Positions 25,360-33,909 of a stretch of 64,000 bases of DNA are shown one piece after another. Both the position numbers and the translations under genes were made by a program. The notes beneath the pieces are model-generated. The model saw only the letters and a program-made list of their open reading frames with translations. It was not told the DNA's origin and did no database searches. The first letter of the stretch is position 1; each line of letters opens with the position of its first letter. The DNA is from Chitinophaga sp. CB10 (GTDB lineage: Bacteria; Bacteroidota; Bacteroidia; Chitinophagales; Chitinophagaceae): positions 62,001 to 126,000 of the forward strand of contig MLAV02000015.1 of assembly GCA_001870995.2 (NCBI GenBank). The letters are read 5' to 3'.

Positions 25360-27729
25360 ATGAGAAAATGGTTTCTCCCTGCCATTATTTTTTTATCAAC
25401 CAACAGCGCCTATGCCCAGCTGTCGCCGCTTACAGTGGACAAAATCATGCGCGATCCGAAGTGGATCGGCACCTCTCCCGACCAGGTCTTCTGGGGTACC
25501 GATAACCAAACGGTCTATTTCAACTGGAACCCGGAGAAGGCCCCGGCGGACTCCCTGTACTTTATCCAGCTAAAAGACGGCACGCCTAAAAAGACGCTGG
25601 CCACCGGGCGCAGTATGCTGATGGCCATGAACAACGGGGTGTATAGCAACGACAGGTCTATGGTGGCATTTGCCCACCAGGGCGACATCTACCTGAAGGA
25701 ACTGAAATCCGGAAAGGTGACCCGTATTACTAATACAACCGCCCTGGAGAGCTCCCCCGCGTTCCTGAACGGCGGCGCTGCGATCGCGTTTCAGCAGGGC
25801 CGCGACGTATATGCGTGGAACCGTGCGGATGGCAGCCTGACGCAACTCAGCAGCTTTAAACAAGGGCCTCCCCCGCCGCCGGAAAAGGACGAGCTGCAAA
25901 AAGGAAATGACCAGGAGAAATGGCTCAAACAGCAGCAATTGGACCTCCTGCAGGTTATCCGCGATAAAAAAGCCAAGGCCGATGCCGTAAAGCGCTACTA
26001 CGATTATATCTCTCCCAAACCCTTAAAAAATTTATATACAGAGGATAAACAGCTGCAAAACGTGCAGGTTAGCCCGGACGGCCGCTTTATCACATACCGG
26101 CTGTATGCCGCGCCAAAGGATGCCAAAAGCACCATTGTTCCGGATTATGTAACCAGTACCGGCTTTACAACGGATATCCCTTCCCGTGAAAAAGTAGGCG
26201 CGCCGCGGGGCAGCTTCACCAGCTACGTATATGATCGTATAGCCGATACCGTTATAGCAATCAACACGAAGGACCTGCCGGGCATAAAGGATCAGCCCGA
26301 TTACGTGAAGGACTATACGAAAAAGGATTCGCCGGTGGTAAGGGAAGTGATTGTGAACGGCCCTTACTGGTCCGACAAGGGTACGCATGCCATCGTGGAC
26401 ATCCGCTCCATGGATAATAAAGACCGCTGGATCGCTTTACTGGACGGCGCTACCGGCAAACTGACCTCCATCAACCGCCAGCGGGACGAAGCCTGGATCG
26501 CCGGGCCGGGCATTGGCTGGAGCATGGGCGGCGGCAACCTGGGCTGGATAGATGAAAACACCATCTGGTTCCAGTCAGAAGCCAGCGGCTACTCGCACCT
26601 GTACACTGCCAATGTGAACTCCCGGGAGCTAAAACAACTCACTACAGGGAATTACGAGGTGCAGGAAGCGCAGCTTTCCAATGATAAAAAGACATTTTAT
26701 ATTGTTACCAACGAAGTACATCCCGGCGAAAAACAGTTTTATAAACTGCACATCGCCACCGGCAAACAGGAGCGCATTACCACCATGCAGGGCGCGCATG
26801 AAGTGAGCGTAAGCCCGGATGAAAAGTGGATCGCCTTCCGCTATTCCTCTTCCAACCAGCCATGGGAGCTGTATATACAGCCGAATACCGCCGGCGCTAA
26901 GGCTAAACAGGTGACGACCCTGGCCCAAAGCGAGGAATTTAAAAATTATTCCTGGCGGACGCCGGAGCTGATAACCATTACTGCCAGCGACAATCAGCCG
27001 GTTTACGCCCGCCTCTACACCCCTGATCCGGCAAAAAAGAACGGAGCAGGCGTAATTTTTGTACATGGGGCAGGATATTTGCAGAATGCACACCGCTGGT
27101 GGAGTCAGTACTTCAGGGAATACATGTTCCATAACCTGCTGACGGACCTCGGCTATACCGTGCTGGACGTGGATTACCGCGGCAGCGCCGGCTACGGCCG
27201 CAACTGGCGTACGGGCATTTACCGCTATATGGGCGGTAAGGACCTGGACGACGAAGTGGATGCAGCAAAATACCTGGCCAACAAAGCAGGAGTGGATGCC
27301 AACAGGATAGGGATATACGGAGGTAGCTACGGGGGCTTTATGACCCTCATGGGAATGTTCACAAAACCAGGTACATTTGCCGCCGGCGCCGCATTGCGCA
27401 GCGTTACTGACTGGGCCCATTATAACCATGGGTACACCAGTAACATACTAAATGAACCATATAAGGACAGTATTGCTTATCTTCGCTCCTCCCCCATCTA
27501 TCACGCGGAAGGGTTGAAGGGCAGGTTGCTCATGTGTCATGGAATGGTAGATACGAATGTTCATTTTGAAGACATCGTGCGCTTGTCGCAACGACTCATT
27601 GAACTCAAAAAAGACAACTGGGAACTGGCAGTATATCCCGTAGAAGACCACGGGTTTACCACGCCGGCCAGCTGGACGGATGAATATAAAAGGATCTTGA
27701 AACTATTCAACGAAACGCTCCTGAAATAA
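25360..27729 (+). CDS. S9 family prolyl oligopeptidase-type peptidase, exported
   Basis: A 789-residue serine peptidase with signal peptide MRKWFLPAIIFLSTNSAYAQ. The first two thirds form a beta-propeller with WD-like repeats (SVSPDEKWIAFRYSS); the last third is the alpha/beta-hydrolase domain with Ser656 in GGSYGGF, Asp731 in GMVDTN and His764 in VEDHGF. The order matches dipeptidyl-peptidase IV and acylaminoacyl-peptidase-like enzymes of the periplasm. A Pro-rich, charged insert lies near residues 170-180 (QGPPPPPEKDE). It is monocistronic and divergent from the phosphatase. Confidence 0.93.
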   Translation: MRKWFLPAIIFLSTNSAYAQLSPLTVDKIMRDPKWIGTSPDQVFWGTDNQTVYFNWNPEKAPADSLYFIQLKDGTPKKTLATGRSMLMAMNNGVYSNDRSMVAFAHQGDIYLKELKSGKVTRITNTTALESSPAFLNGGAAIAFQQGRDVYAWNRADGSLTQLSSFKQGPPPPPEKDELQKGNDQEKWLKQQQLDLLQVIRDKKAKADAVKRYYDYISPKPLKNLYTEDKQLQNVQVSPDGRFITYRLYAAPKDAKSTIVPDYVTSTGFTTDIPSREKVGAPRGSFTSYVYDRIADTVIAINTKDLPGIKDQPDYVKDYTKKDSPVVREVIVNGPYWSDKGTHAIVDIRSMDNKDRWIALLDGATGKLTSINRQRDEAWIAGPGIGWSMGGGNLGWIDENTIWFQSEASGYSHLYTANVNSRELKQLTTGNYEVQEAQLSNDKKTFYIVTNEVHPGEKQFYKLHIATGKQERITTMQGAHEVSVSPDEKWIAFRYSSSNQPWELYIQPNTAGAKAKQVTTLAQSEEFKNYSWRTPELITITASDNQPVYARLYTPDPAKKNGAGVIFVHGAGYLQNAHRWWSQYFREYMFHNLLTDLGYTVLDVDYRGSAGYGRNWRTGIYRYMGGKDLDDEVDAAKYLANKAGVDANRIGIYGGSYGGFMTLMGMFTKPGTFAAGAALRSVTDWAHYNHGYTSNILNEPYKDSIAYLRSSPIYHAEGLKGRLLMCHGMVDTNVHFEDIVRLSQRLIELKKDNWELAVYPVEDHGFTTPASWTDEYKRILKLFNETLLK

Positions 27730-27766
27730 GCTCCTTCCACTGCCCCGGTCTTTAACAAGACATACA

Positions 27767-27843
27767 GGGATACGGTGAACGATGAAGAACAGTATTAACA
27801 CTTCGTTAATAACTGCTTAACATCTCACCGTATCCCTTTTTTT
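27767..27843 (+). terminator. Compound nested-hairpin terminator after the S9 peptidase
   Basis: Outer 12-bp stem GGGATACGGTGA (27767-27778) / TCACCGTATCCC (27825-27836) encloses an inner hairpin TATTAAC (27793-27799) / GTTAATA (27805-27811), and a T-run follows. It is longer than a normal terminator and lies about 145 bases before glmS. Confidence 0.75.
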
Positions 27844-27987
27844 ATTTTATTTTTTGTAAAAATTGCACGCGTCATGGTTGTGAAATGCTTTGAAATTTCA
27901 TGGACCGAAAAACTAGCTGTCAGCCAATTGGCAGTTTTAAATAATTATTCTTCGCAACCAAACCTCATCTAAAATACAAGAAACCAT
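27844..27987 (+). other. Upstream region of glmS
   Basis: AT-rich 144 bases after the terminator. A 10-bp perfect palindrome GCCAATTGGC (27923-27932) sits 56 bases before the ATG, and TGAAAT/ATTTCA (27881-27900) forms an interrupted repeat. No glmS-ribozyme-like core was recognised and no clear TAnnTTTG box was found. Confidence 0.35.
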
Positions 27988-29823
27988 ATGTGTGGAATCG
28001 TAGCTTATATCGGGCAGCGTGAAGCTTACCCGATCGTATTGAAAGGCCTTAAAAGACTGGAATACCGCGGATACGACAGCGCGGGAGTTGCTATCATCAA
28101 TGATGGACTCAAAGTCTACAAGAAAAAAGACAAAGTGGCGGCACTGGAAGAATACGCTTCCGGTAAAGATATGCGCAGCCATATCGCCATCGGCCACACC
28201 CGCTGGGCCACCCACGGAGAACCCTGCGACCGTAACGCCCACCCCCACAAATCCGGCGACGGTAAATTAGCCATGGTGCACAACGGCATTATCGAGAACT
28301 ATGTACAGCTCAAACAGGAGCTGGAGAGCAAAGGTCATGTATTCGAGAGCGATACGGATACGGAAGTGTTACTGCACTTCATAGAAGAGATTAAGAAAAG
28401 CAATGACTCCACCCTCGAGGAAGCTTTGCGCATTGCGCTGAAACGCGTAGTAGGCGCCTATGTTATTGTACTGCTGGACGAAGATAACCCGGACACGCTC
28501 ATCGCTGCCCGCAAAGGTAGTCCGCTCGTAATCGGCGTGGGTAAAGGCGAACACTTCCTCGCTTCCGACGCCTCTCCTATCGTGGAATACACCAAAGAAG
28601 TAGTGTATGTAAACGATTATGAGATTGCCATCATCAAAGCGGATGAACTGATCCTGAAAAACATCAGCAACGAACGCCAGACGCCGTATATCCAAAAGCT
28701 GGACATCGACCTGGCAGCCATCGAAAAAGGCGGTTACGACCACTTCATGCTGAAGGAAATTTTTGAACAGCCCCAAACTATACACGACAGCTTACGCGGC
28801 CGCCTGGATGCGCCTACGGGCACGCTTACACTGGGTGGTATCCGGGACCAGATGGAACTGCTGAAAAATGCGAAACGCATTATCATCGTAGCCTGCGGCA
28901 CCTCCTGGCATGCGGGCCTGGTAGCGGAATACATGATTGAAGAGCTGTGCCGTATTCCCGTTGAAGTGGAATATGCCTCCGAATTCCGGTACCGTAACCC
29001 GGTAGTAGGCGAAGGAGATGTGATCATCGCGGTATCCCAATCCGGCGAAACGGCGGACACCCTCGTGGCCATAGAAAGCGCCAAGCAAAAAGGCGCGATC
29101 ATCCTGGGCGTATGTAACGTGGTGGGTTCTTCCATCGCGCGTATGTCTGACGCGGGCGCCTATACGCACGCAGGCCCAGAAATTGGCGTGGCCTCCACCA
29201 AGGCCTTTACCGCCCAGCTCACCGTACTGGCGCTGATTGGCCTGAAAGTAGCCATGGAAAAAGGCACCATTACCGGCCAGCGCTTCCAGCACCTGCTGAA
29301 CGAAATGGATCAGATATCCAAAAAAGTGGCCACCACCCTGCAACTGAACGATCAGGTAAAAGCGATTGCAGAAAAATATAAGGATGCGCGCGATTTCCTC
29401 TACCTCGGCCGCGGCTATAACTTCCCTGTTGCCCTGGAAGGCGCGCTGAAGCTGAAAGAGATTTCCTACATCCATGCGGAAGGCTACCCCGCCGCGGAAA
29501 TGAAGCACGGCCCTATCGCCCTGGTAGACGAAAATTTACCGGTGGTGATCGTGGCTACAAAAGATAGTTTCTACGAAAAGATTGTAAGTAATATTCAGGA
29601 GATCAAAGCCCGTAAAGGCAAGGTGATCGCGGTGGTAACCGAAGGCGACACCACTATCCCTCCTATGGTTGATGACGTAATTATGGTTCCTGCGGCAGAT
29701 GAACTGGTGGCGCCAATCATTAGTGTTATACCTCTACAGTTACTCGCTTATCACATCGGCGTATCCAAAGGATATGATGTAGACAAGCCAAGGAACCTGG
29801 CGAAGAGTGTAACAGTAGAATAG
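27988..29823 (+). CDS. glmS: Glutamine-fructose-6-phosphate aminotransferase (isomerizing)
   Basis: Makes glucosamine 6-phosphate, the entry to peptidoglycan and LPS amino sugars. The 611 residues fit the family. N-terminal glutaminase domain begins with the nucleophile Cys2 (MCGIVAYIG) and has EYRGYDSAG and HTRWATHG; then two SIS domains with CGTSWHAGL and SQSGETADT (fructose-6-phosphate site) and the C-terminal stretch KPRNLAKSVTVE. DUF4954 follows after 16 bases and is very likely co-transcribed. Confidence 0.98.
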   Translation: MCGIVAYIGQREAYPIVLKGLKRLEYRGYDSAGVAIINDGLKVYKKKDKVAALEEYASGKDMRSHIAIGHTRWATHGEPCDRNAHPHKSGDGKLAMVHNGIIENYVQLKQELESKGHVFESDTDTEVLLHFIEEIKKSNDSTLEEALRIALKRVVGAYVIVLLDEDNPDTLIAARKGSPLVIGVGKGEHFLASDASPIVEYTKEVVYVNDYEIAIIKADELILKNISNERQTPYIQKLDIDLAAIEKGGYDHFMLKEIFEQPQTIHDSLRGRLDAPTGTLTLGGIRDQMELLKNAKRIIIVACGTSWHAGLVAEYMIEELCRIPVEVEYASEFRYRNPVVGEGDVIIAVSQSGETADTLVAIESAKQKGAIILGVCNVVGSSIARMSDAGAYTHAGPEIGVASTKAFTAQLTVLALIGLKVAMEKGTITGQRFQHLLNEMDQISKKVATTLQLNDQVKAIAEKYKDARDFLYLGRGYNFPVALEGALKLKEISYIHAEGYPAAEMKHGPIALVDENLPVVIVATKDSFYEKIVSNIQEIKARKGKVIAVVTEGDTTIPPMVDDVIMVPAADELVAPIISVIPLQLLAYHIGVSKGYDVDKPRNLAKSVTVE

Positions 29824-29839
29824 ACTTAAGAAAGTATCC

Positions 29840-32041
29840 ATGAACAACATCCGAAAAATGCCCCTGGAAGGCCTGGGGTATAACTTTATTGAAGATGAAC
29901 TTCCAAAAGGGAAGGACGAGTACTACCTGCGCAATGAGCAATGGCAAAACAAAGAACAGTTTCGCCAGCTGACGGCGTATGAAATAGAGGCGCTCGTCCG
30001 CAACGACAATACGTCCGACAACTGGAACAACATCTTCGTATCCGATGAATTTAATCCGCAGCTGGTGCAGCACTGTCACTTCTTTGGGATGGTGCGCATC
30101 GGCAAGCTGGAACCTTATTATCTGGAGTACCGTAACCTGAAGCTGCCGGTGGGCCTGTATAACAGCACCATTTGCGCCTGCGACTTCGGGGATAACGTGG
30201 TAGTGCATAACGTCAACTACCTCTCCCACTACATCCTCGGCAACGAAGTGATCATTGCCAACGTAAACGAAATGGTGACTTCCGATGTTGCCAAATTCGG
30301 GAACGGGATCGTGAAGAGCAATGAACCGGAAAGCCTGCGCATTGAGCTGGAACTCTGCAATGAAAACGGCGGCCGCGCTGTACTGCCCTTCGATGGCATG
30401 CTCCCCGGCGACGCTTACCTCTGGACCCGCAACCGGGACGACCTCCAGTTACAGCAACAGTTCCGCAACTTCACGGAAAAGCAGTTTGACAAACGCAGGG
30501 GCTATTACGGCATGGTGGGCGACCGCACCGTGATCAAGAACTGCCGCATGATCAAGGATGTGACCATTGGTACGGACGCTTACCTGAAAGGCGCCAACAA
30601 GCTGAAGAACCTCACCATCAAAAGTACCGCGGAAGCCCGCTCCCAGATCGGGGAAGGTACGGAGCTGGTGAACGGCATCGTAGGGTACGGCTGCCGCATT
30701 TTCTACGGCGTAAAGGCCGTGCGTTTTGTAATGGCTTCCCATAGCCAGCTGAAATACGGCGCCCGGCTGATTAACTCCTACCTCGGCAACAACTCTACCA
30801 TCTCCTGCTGCGAAGTATTGAACTCCCTCATATTTCCGGCGCATGAGCAGCACCATAACAACTCCTTCCTCTGTGCATCCATGATCATGGGGCAGAGTAA
30901 TATGGCTGCCGGCGCAACGGTGGGCTCCAACCACAACTCCCGCGGCGCGGACGGGGAAATCATTGCCGGCAGGGGATTCTGGCCGGGGCTATGCGTGAGC
31001 CTTAAACATAATTCACAATTTGCCAACTTCACGCTGATCTCCAAAGGGAACTATCTCTGCGAACTGAATATCCCCATTCCGTTCAGCCTCGTCAGCAACG
31101 ACGAGCACGATAACGTGCTGCAGGTGATGCCCGGCTACTGGTTCCTGTACAATATGTACGCCATTGCCCGCAACTCCTGGAAGTATGTGGACCGCGACAA
31201 ACGGATCGATAAAAAACAACTCATCGAATACGATTACCTGGCGCCGGATTCCGTGGAAGAAATGTTTACCGCATTGGCCATTATGGAAATCGCTACTGCC
31301 AAAGCATGGTATGCATTGCCTGAAAACGAACCGCGGAAAGCGCTGACAGAAAAGGACCTTCGTAAAAAAGGGAAAGAGCTGCTGCTGGAAAGACCCGAAG
31401 ACGTGAGCCGGCTCACCATCTATGCGGAAGGCATGGAAAACAGTAACCGCAAAACGGTGCTGACCAAAGTGCATAAGGCCTATCCTGTTTTCAGGGAGCT
31501 GATCGTATTTTACGGTATTAAAAATATTGTGGCGGCCGCCAAGCCTTCCTTCGTGGCATTGCAGGCCGCTGTAAAAGGCGCTAAACGCACGCCATGGGTA
31601 AACGTAGGCGGGCAGCTGATGAAAGCTGAAACGCTGGAAAACCTCAAGCAGCGCATCCGCAAAAACCGCATCAGCAGCTGGGGCCAGCTGCACGACGCTT
31701 ACAAGGAAATTGGCCAGGAATATGCCTCCGATAAGCTGCAGCATGCTGTTGCCAGCATGCTGGAAATTAAAGAGGTGCCGCTGAAAAATTTTACCACGCA
31801 ACACTTGCAGCAATGGCTGGTGGATAGTATTGGAACCATGGAGTGGATTGCGGAAGGCATCTTTAAATCAAGGGAGAAGGATTATAAAAATCCTTTCCGT
31901 AAGATGACGTACAGCAATGAAAAGGAAATGGATATTGTAGTAGGCAGCCTGGAAAATAATAGCTTCATTAATGCGACCAAAGAGGAATTGAAAGGGTATA
32001 AGGAACAGGTGCGGCGGCTGATTCAGGAGTGGGAATTATAG
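29840..32041 (+). CDS. DUF4954 protein with left-handed beta-helix repeats
   Basis: A 733-residue cytosolic protein that I place in DUF4954, found in Bacteroidota. Residues about 95-420 show hexapeptide-like repeats of a left-handed beta helix (for example VGDRTVIKNCRMIKDVTIGTDAYLKG, split by turns), as in acyl- and nucleotidyl-transferases such as GlmU. The C-terminal part (about 430-733) is helical and charged, with PWVNVGGQLM and GYKEQVRRLIQEWEL. No catalytic motif was recognised. Its placement 16 bases after glmS hints at a role in amino-sugar or nucleotide-sugar metabolism; this is context only. Confidence 0.82.
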   Translation: MNNIRKMPLEGLGYNFIEDELPKGKDEYYLRNEQWQNKEQFRQLTAYEIEALVRNDNTSDNWNNIFVSDEFNPQLVQHCHFFGMVRIGKLEPYYLEYRNLKLPVGLYNSTICACDFGDNVVVHNVNYLSHYILGNEVIIANVNEMVTSDVAKFGNGIVKSNEPESLRIELELCNENGGRAVLPFDGMLPGDAYLWTRNRDDLQLQQQFRNFTEKQFDKRRGYYGMVGDRTVIKNCRMIKDVTIGTDAYLKGANKLKNLTIKSTAEARSQIGEGTELVNGIVGYGCRIFYGVKAVRFVMASHSQLKYGARLINSYLGNNSTISCCEVLNSLIFPAHEQHHNNSFLCASMIMGQSNMAAGATVGSNHNSRGADGEIIAGRGFWPGLCVSLKHNSQFANFTLISKGNYLCELNIPIPFSLVSNDEHDNVLQVMPGYWFLYNMYAIARNSWKYVDRDKRIDKKQLIEYDYLAPDSVEEMFTALAIMEIATAKAWYALPENEPRKALTEKDLRKKGKELLLERPEDVSRLTIYAEGMENSNRKTVLTKVHKAYPVFRELIVFYGIKNIVAAAKPSFVALQAAVKGAKRTPWVNVGGQLMKAETLENLKQRIRKNRISSWGQLHDAYKEIGQEYASDKLQHAVASMLEIKEVPLKNFTTQHLQQWLVDSIGTMEWIAEGIFKSREKDYKNPFRKMTYSNEKEMDIVVGSLENNSFINATKEELKGYKEQVRRLIQEWEL

Positions 32042-32044
32042 TTC

Positions 32045-32208
32045 TTTTTCTCGCAAAGAGGCACAAGTTAGCAGAGCTCGCAGAGGATGATGTTTGCTTT
32101 TTTTTTCTCGCAAAGAGGCACAAGTTAGCAGATGTCTTCTCATTCGCGCAAATAGGCCGAAGGCCCTCTTTGCGTACTTTGCTATCCTATGCCCCTTTGC
32201 GAGAAAAA
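32045..32208. repeat. Direct and inverted repeat element upstream of tag
   Basis: Two identical 31-base copies (32045-32075 and 32102-32132) beginning TTTTTCTCGCAAAGAGGCAC, 26 bases apart. The inverse CTTTGCGAGAAAAA is at 32195-32208, and CCTCTTTGCG at 32165-32174, so 32102-32208 forms one large imperfect palindrome with an inner GGCC-GAA-GGCC turn. The copies keep one frame open (FLAKRHKLA twice), which makes a false N-terminal extension of tag. Such CGCAAAG-rich repeats are scattered in many Bacteroidota genomes. Confidence 0.8.
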
Positions 32209-32259
32209 ACCTCCCCGCCAGAAAAACCCCTTTGCAAGAAAAAAGCTAATTTAGCCCGC

Positions 32260-32829
32260 ATGGCAACAAAAGAAAAAGTGCGCTGCGGCTGGTGCACCAA
32301 AGACCAGCTGTACATCGATTACCACGACAACGAATGGGGTACCCCGCAGCACGATGACGTGCACCTGTTTGAAATGCTTAACCTGGAAGGCGCTCAGGCG
32401 GGCCTCAGCTGGTACACCATACTCGTAAAAAGAGAAAATTACCGCAAGGCATTCGATAACTGGGATGCAAAAAAAATCGCTAAATACGACGAGAAAAAAG
32501 TGGAAGCGCTGCTGCAAAACCCCGGCATTATCCGCAACCGCTTAAAGATCAACGCTACTATCACGAACGCTAAGGCATTCCTCGCCGTGCAGCAGGAATT
32601 TGGTTCTTTCGATAAATACATCTGGTCGTTTGTGAACCATGCGCCGATACAGCATAAATTCACTTCTATGAGCCAGGTGCCGGCTAAAACCGCTATTTCC
32701 GACGCTATGAGCAAGGACCTGCTGAAGCGGGGGTTTAAGTTTGTTGGCAGCACTATCTGTTACGCCTATATGCAGGCTACCGGCATGGTGAATGACCATG
32801 TGGCCGGGTGCTGGAAAGCAAAGCAATAG
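32260..32829 (+). CDS. tag: DNA-3-methyladenine glycosylase I
   Basis: Excises 3-methyladenine from alkylated DNA, first step of base-excision repair. The start at 32260 gives MATKEKVRCGWCTKDQLYIDYHD, 189 residues, the family size. Zinc ligands are Cys in RCGWC near the N-terminus and the His and Cys at the C-terminus (NDHVAGCW). The helix-hairpin-helix region WYTILVKRENYRKAF and the LLQNPGIIRNRLKI stretch follow. The stop directly abuts the stop of the converging di-haem peroxidase gene, with no space left. Confidence 0.95.
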   Translation: MATKEKVRCGWCTKDQLYIDYHDNEWGTPQHDDVHLFEMLNLEGAQAGLSWYTILVKRENYRKAFDNWDAKKIAKYDEKKVEALLQNPGIIRNRLKINATITNAKAFLAVQQEFGSFDKYIWSFVNHAPIQHKFTSMSQVPAKTAISDAMSKDLLKRGFKFVGSTICYAYMQATGMVNDHVAGCWKAKQ

Positions 32830-33891
32830 TTACGGGATGGGCACCTCGCTGAATGCAGGATTTTGCAACAGGGTATAATCCGTTAAGGTGTTCAGGAAAA
32901 AGTATAACTGGCGCTTTTCCGCATCGGTTAACGGGATGCCGTTTTTCACCAATGGATCGGTGGTGGCGGTCACCTGCACGCCGTGGTCATAGAAATCAAA
33001 TACCTGGTAGATATCGTAAAAGCGGCCATCATGCATATAGGGTTGACTTTTCAGTACGTTCCGCAGCGTGGGCACCTTGAATTTGAGGTAGTCCGCAGTA
33101 CTGTTGGTGATACGCATGCGGCCCACATCCTGCAGCACATTGATGGGCAGGCCGTTGCTGCGGTAGGATTGATCGGTAAATAATGGTTCCTTATGGCAGG
33201 CGGCGCATTTGAGCTGAAATACCTTATACCCTGCCTCTTCTTCCGGTGAAAAGGCCGCCCCTCCTACTTTATTGACTACGCTATCATATTTGGAATTGCC
33301 GGACACCATGGTGGCTACGAATTGCGTAATGGCCCGGAACATGCGCTGGCTCGTTATTTCCTCTGTACCAAATGCTGCCAGGAACATTTTGCGGTAATGG
33401 GGATCGCCCTGCATTTTCTTCAGCAGGTCCTTCAGGTCCACTCCCATTTCATTGGGGTCCGTGAGCGGGGTAAGCGGTTGTATTTCCAGGTTATTCACCC
33501 CGCCGTCCCACATAAACTCTTTCATGAAGATCATATTGAAAATCACGGGTACCGTCCTCGTGCCCTGGCGGCCCAGTACGCCATGGCTGAGCGGATGGTC
33601 GAAGTGCCCGAAGCCGGCAAACTGCTGGTGGCAGAAGCCGCAGGAAACCGTGCTATCCGCCGACAGGCGGAAATCGTAAAACAGGTACCTGCCCAGGGCA
33701 ATGCCTTCTTTGGTAAGGGGGTTTTGGGAGAAGTCGTAGACCGGTTGCGGAAAGCCCGCAGGGAGTTGCAGCGTCACCGGCTGGGGTGGCGGAGTGGTAC
33801 CGGTGTTGCCGGCGCCGTCCTTTTTACAGGCGTGCGCCAGGAGTATGACCAGTCCTATCAGTCCTGCGATGTATGTTATTTTCCGATTCAT
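32830..33891 (-). CDS. Di-haem cytochrome c peroxidase/MauG-family lipoprotein, MbnH-like
   Basis: A 353-residue periplasm-facing protein with lipobox LLAHAC (Cys22). Two c-type haem motifs: CGFCH (84-88) and CAACH (229-233). The order and size are those of the cytochrome c peroxidase/MauG family, whose members reduce hydrogen peroxide or oxidise protein Trp residues. The first ligand region SCGFCHQQFAGFGHFDHPLSHG is complete. Directly upstream, 18 bases away, is an MbnP-family protein; in methanotrophs MbnH, of this family, turns a Trp of MbnP into kynurenine. That partnership is the preferred reading here over plain peroxide defence. Confidence 0.88.
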   Translation of the reverse strand: MNRKITYIAGLIGLVILLAHACKKDGAGNTGTTPPPQPVTLQLPAGFPQPVYDFSQNPLTKEGIALGRYLFYDFRLSADSTVSCGFCHQQFAGFGHFDHPLSHGVLGRQGTRTVPVIFNMIFMKEFMWDGGVNNLEIQPLTPLTDPNEMGVDLKDLLKKMQGDPHYRKMFLAAFGTEEITSQRMFRAITQFVATMVSGNSKYDSVVNKVGGAAFSPEEEAGYKVFQLKCAACHKEPLFTDQSYRSNGLPINVLQDVGRMRITNSTADYLKFKVPTLRNVLKSQPYMHDGRFYDIYQVFDFYDHGVQVTATTDPLVKNGIPLTDAEKRQLYFFLNTLTDYTLLQNPAFSEVPIP

Positions 33892-33909
33892 AGGGATGTA
33901 TGTAGCCAG

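Noticed and set aside
27844..27987. glmS ribozyme
   Set aside because: The catalytic core and its conserved pseudoknot were not seen, and the element is known mainly from Firmicutes and relatives.
32045..32132. CRISPR array
   Set aside because: Only two direct copies with one 26-base spacer, an inverse copy next to them and no cas genes. Better explained as a repeat element.
32029..32259. N-terminal extension of tag
   Set aside because: The extension is made of a repeated non-coding element (FLAKRHKLA twice). Known Tag proteins start at the RCGWC region, so ATG 32260 is the start.
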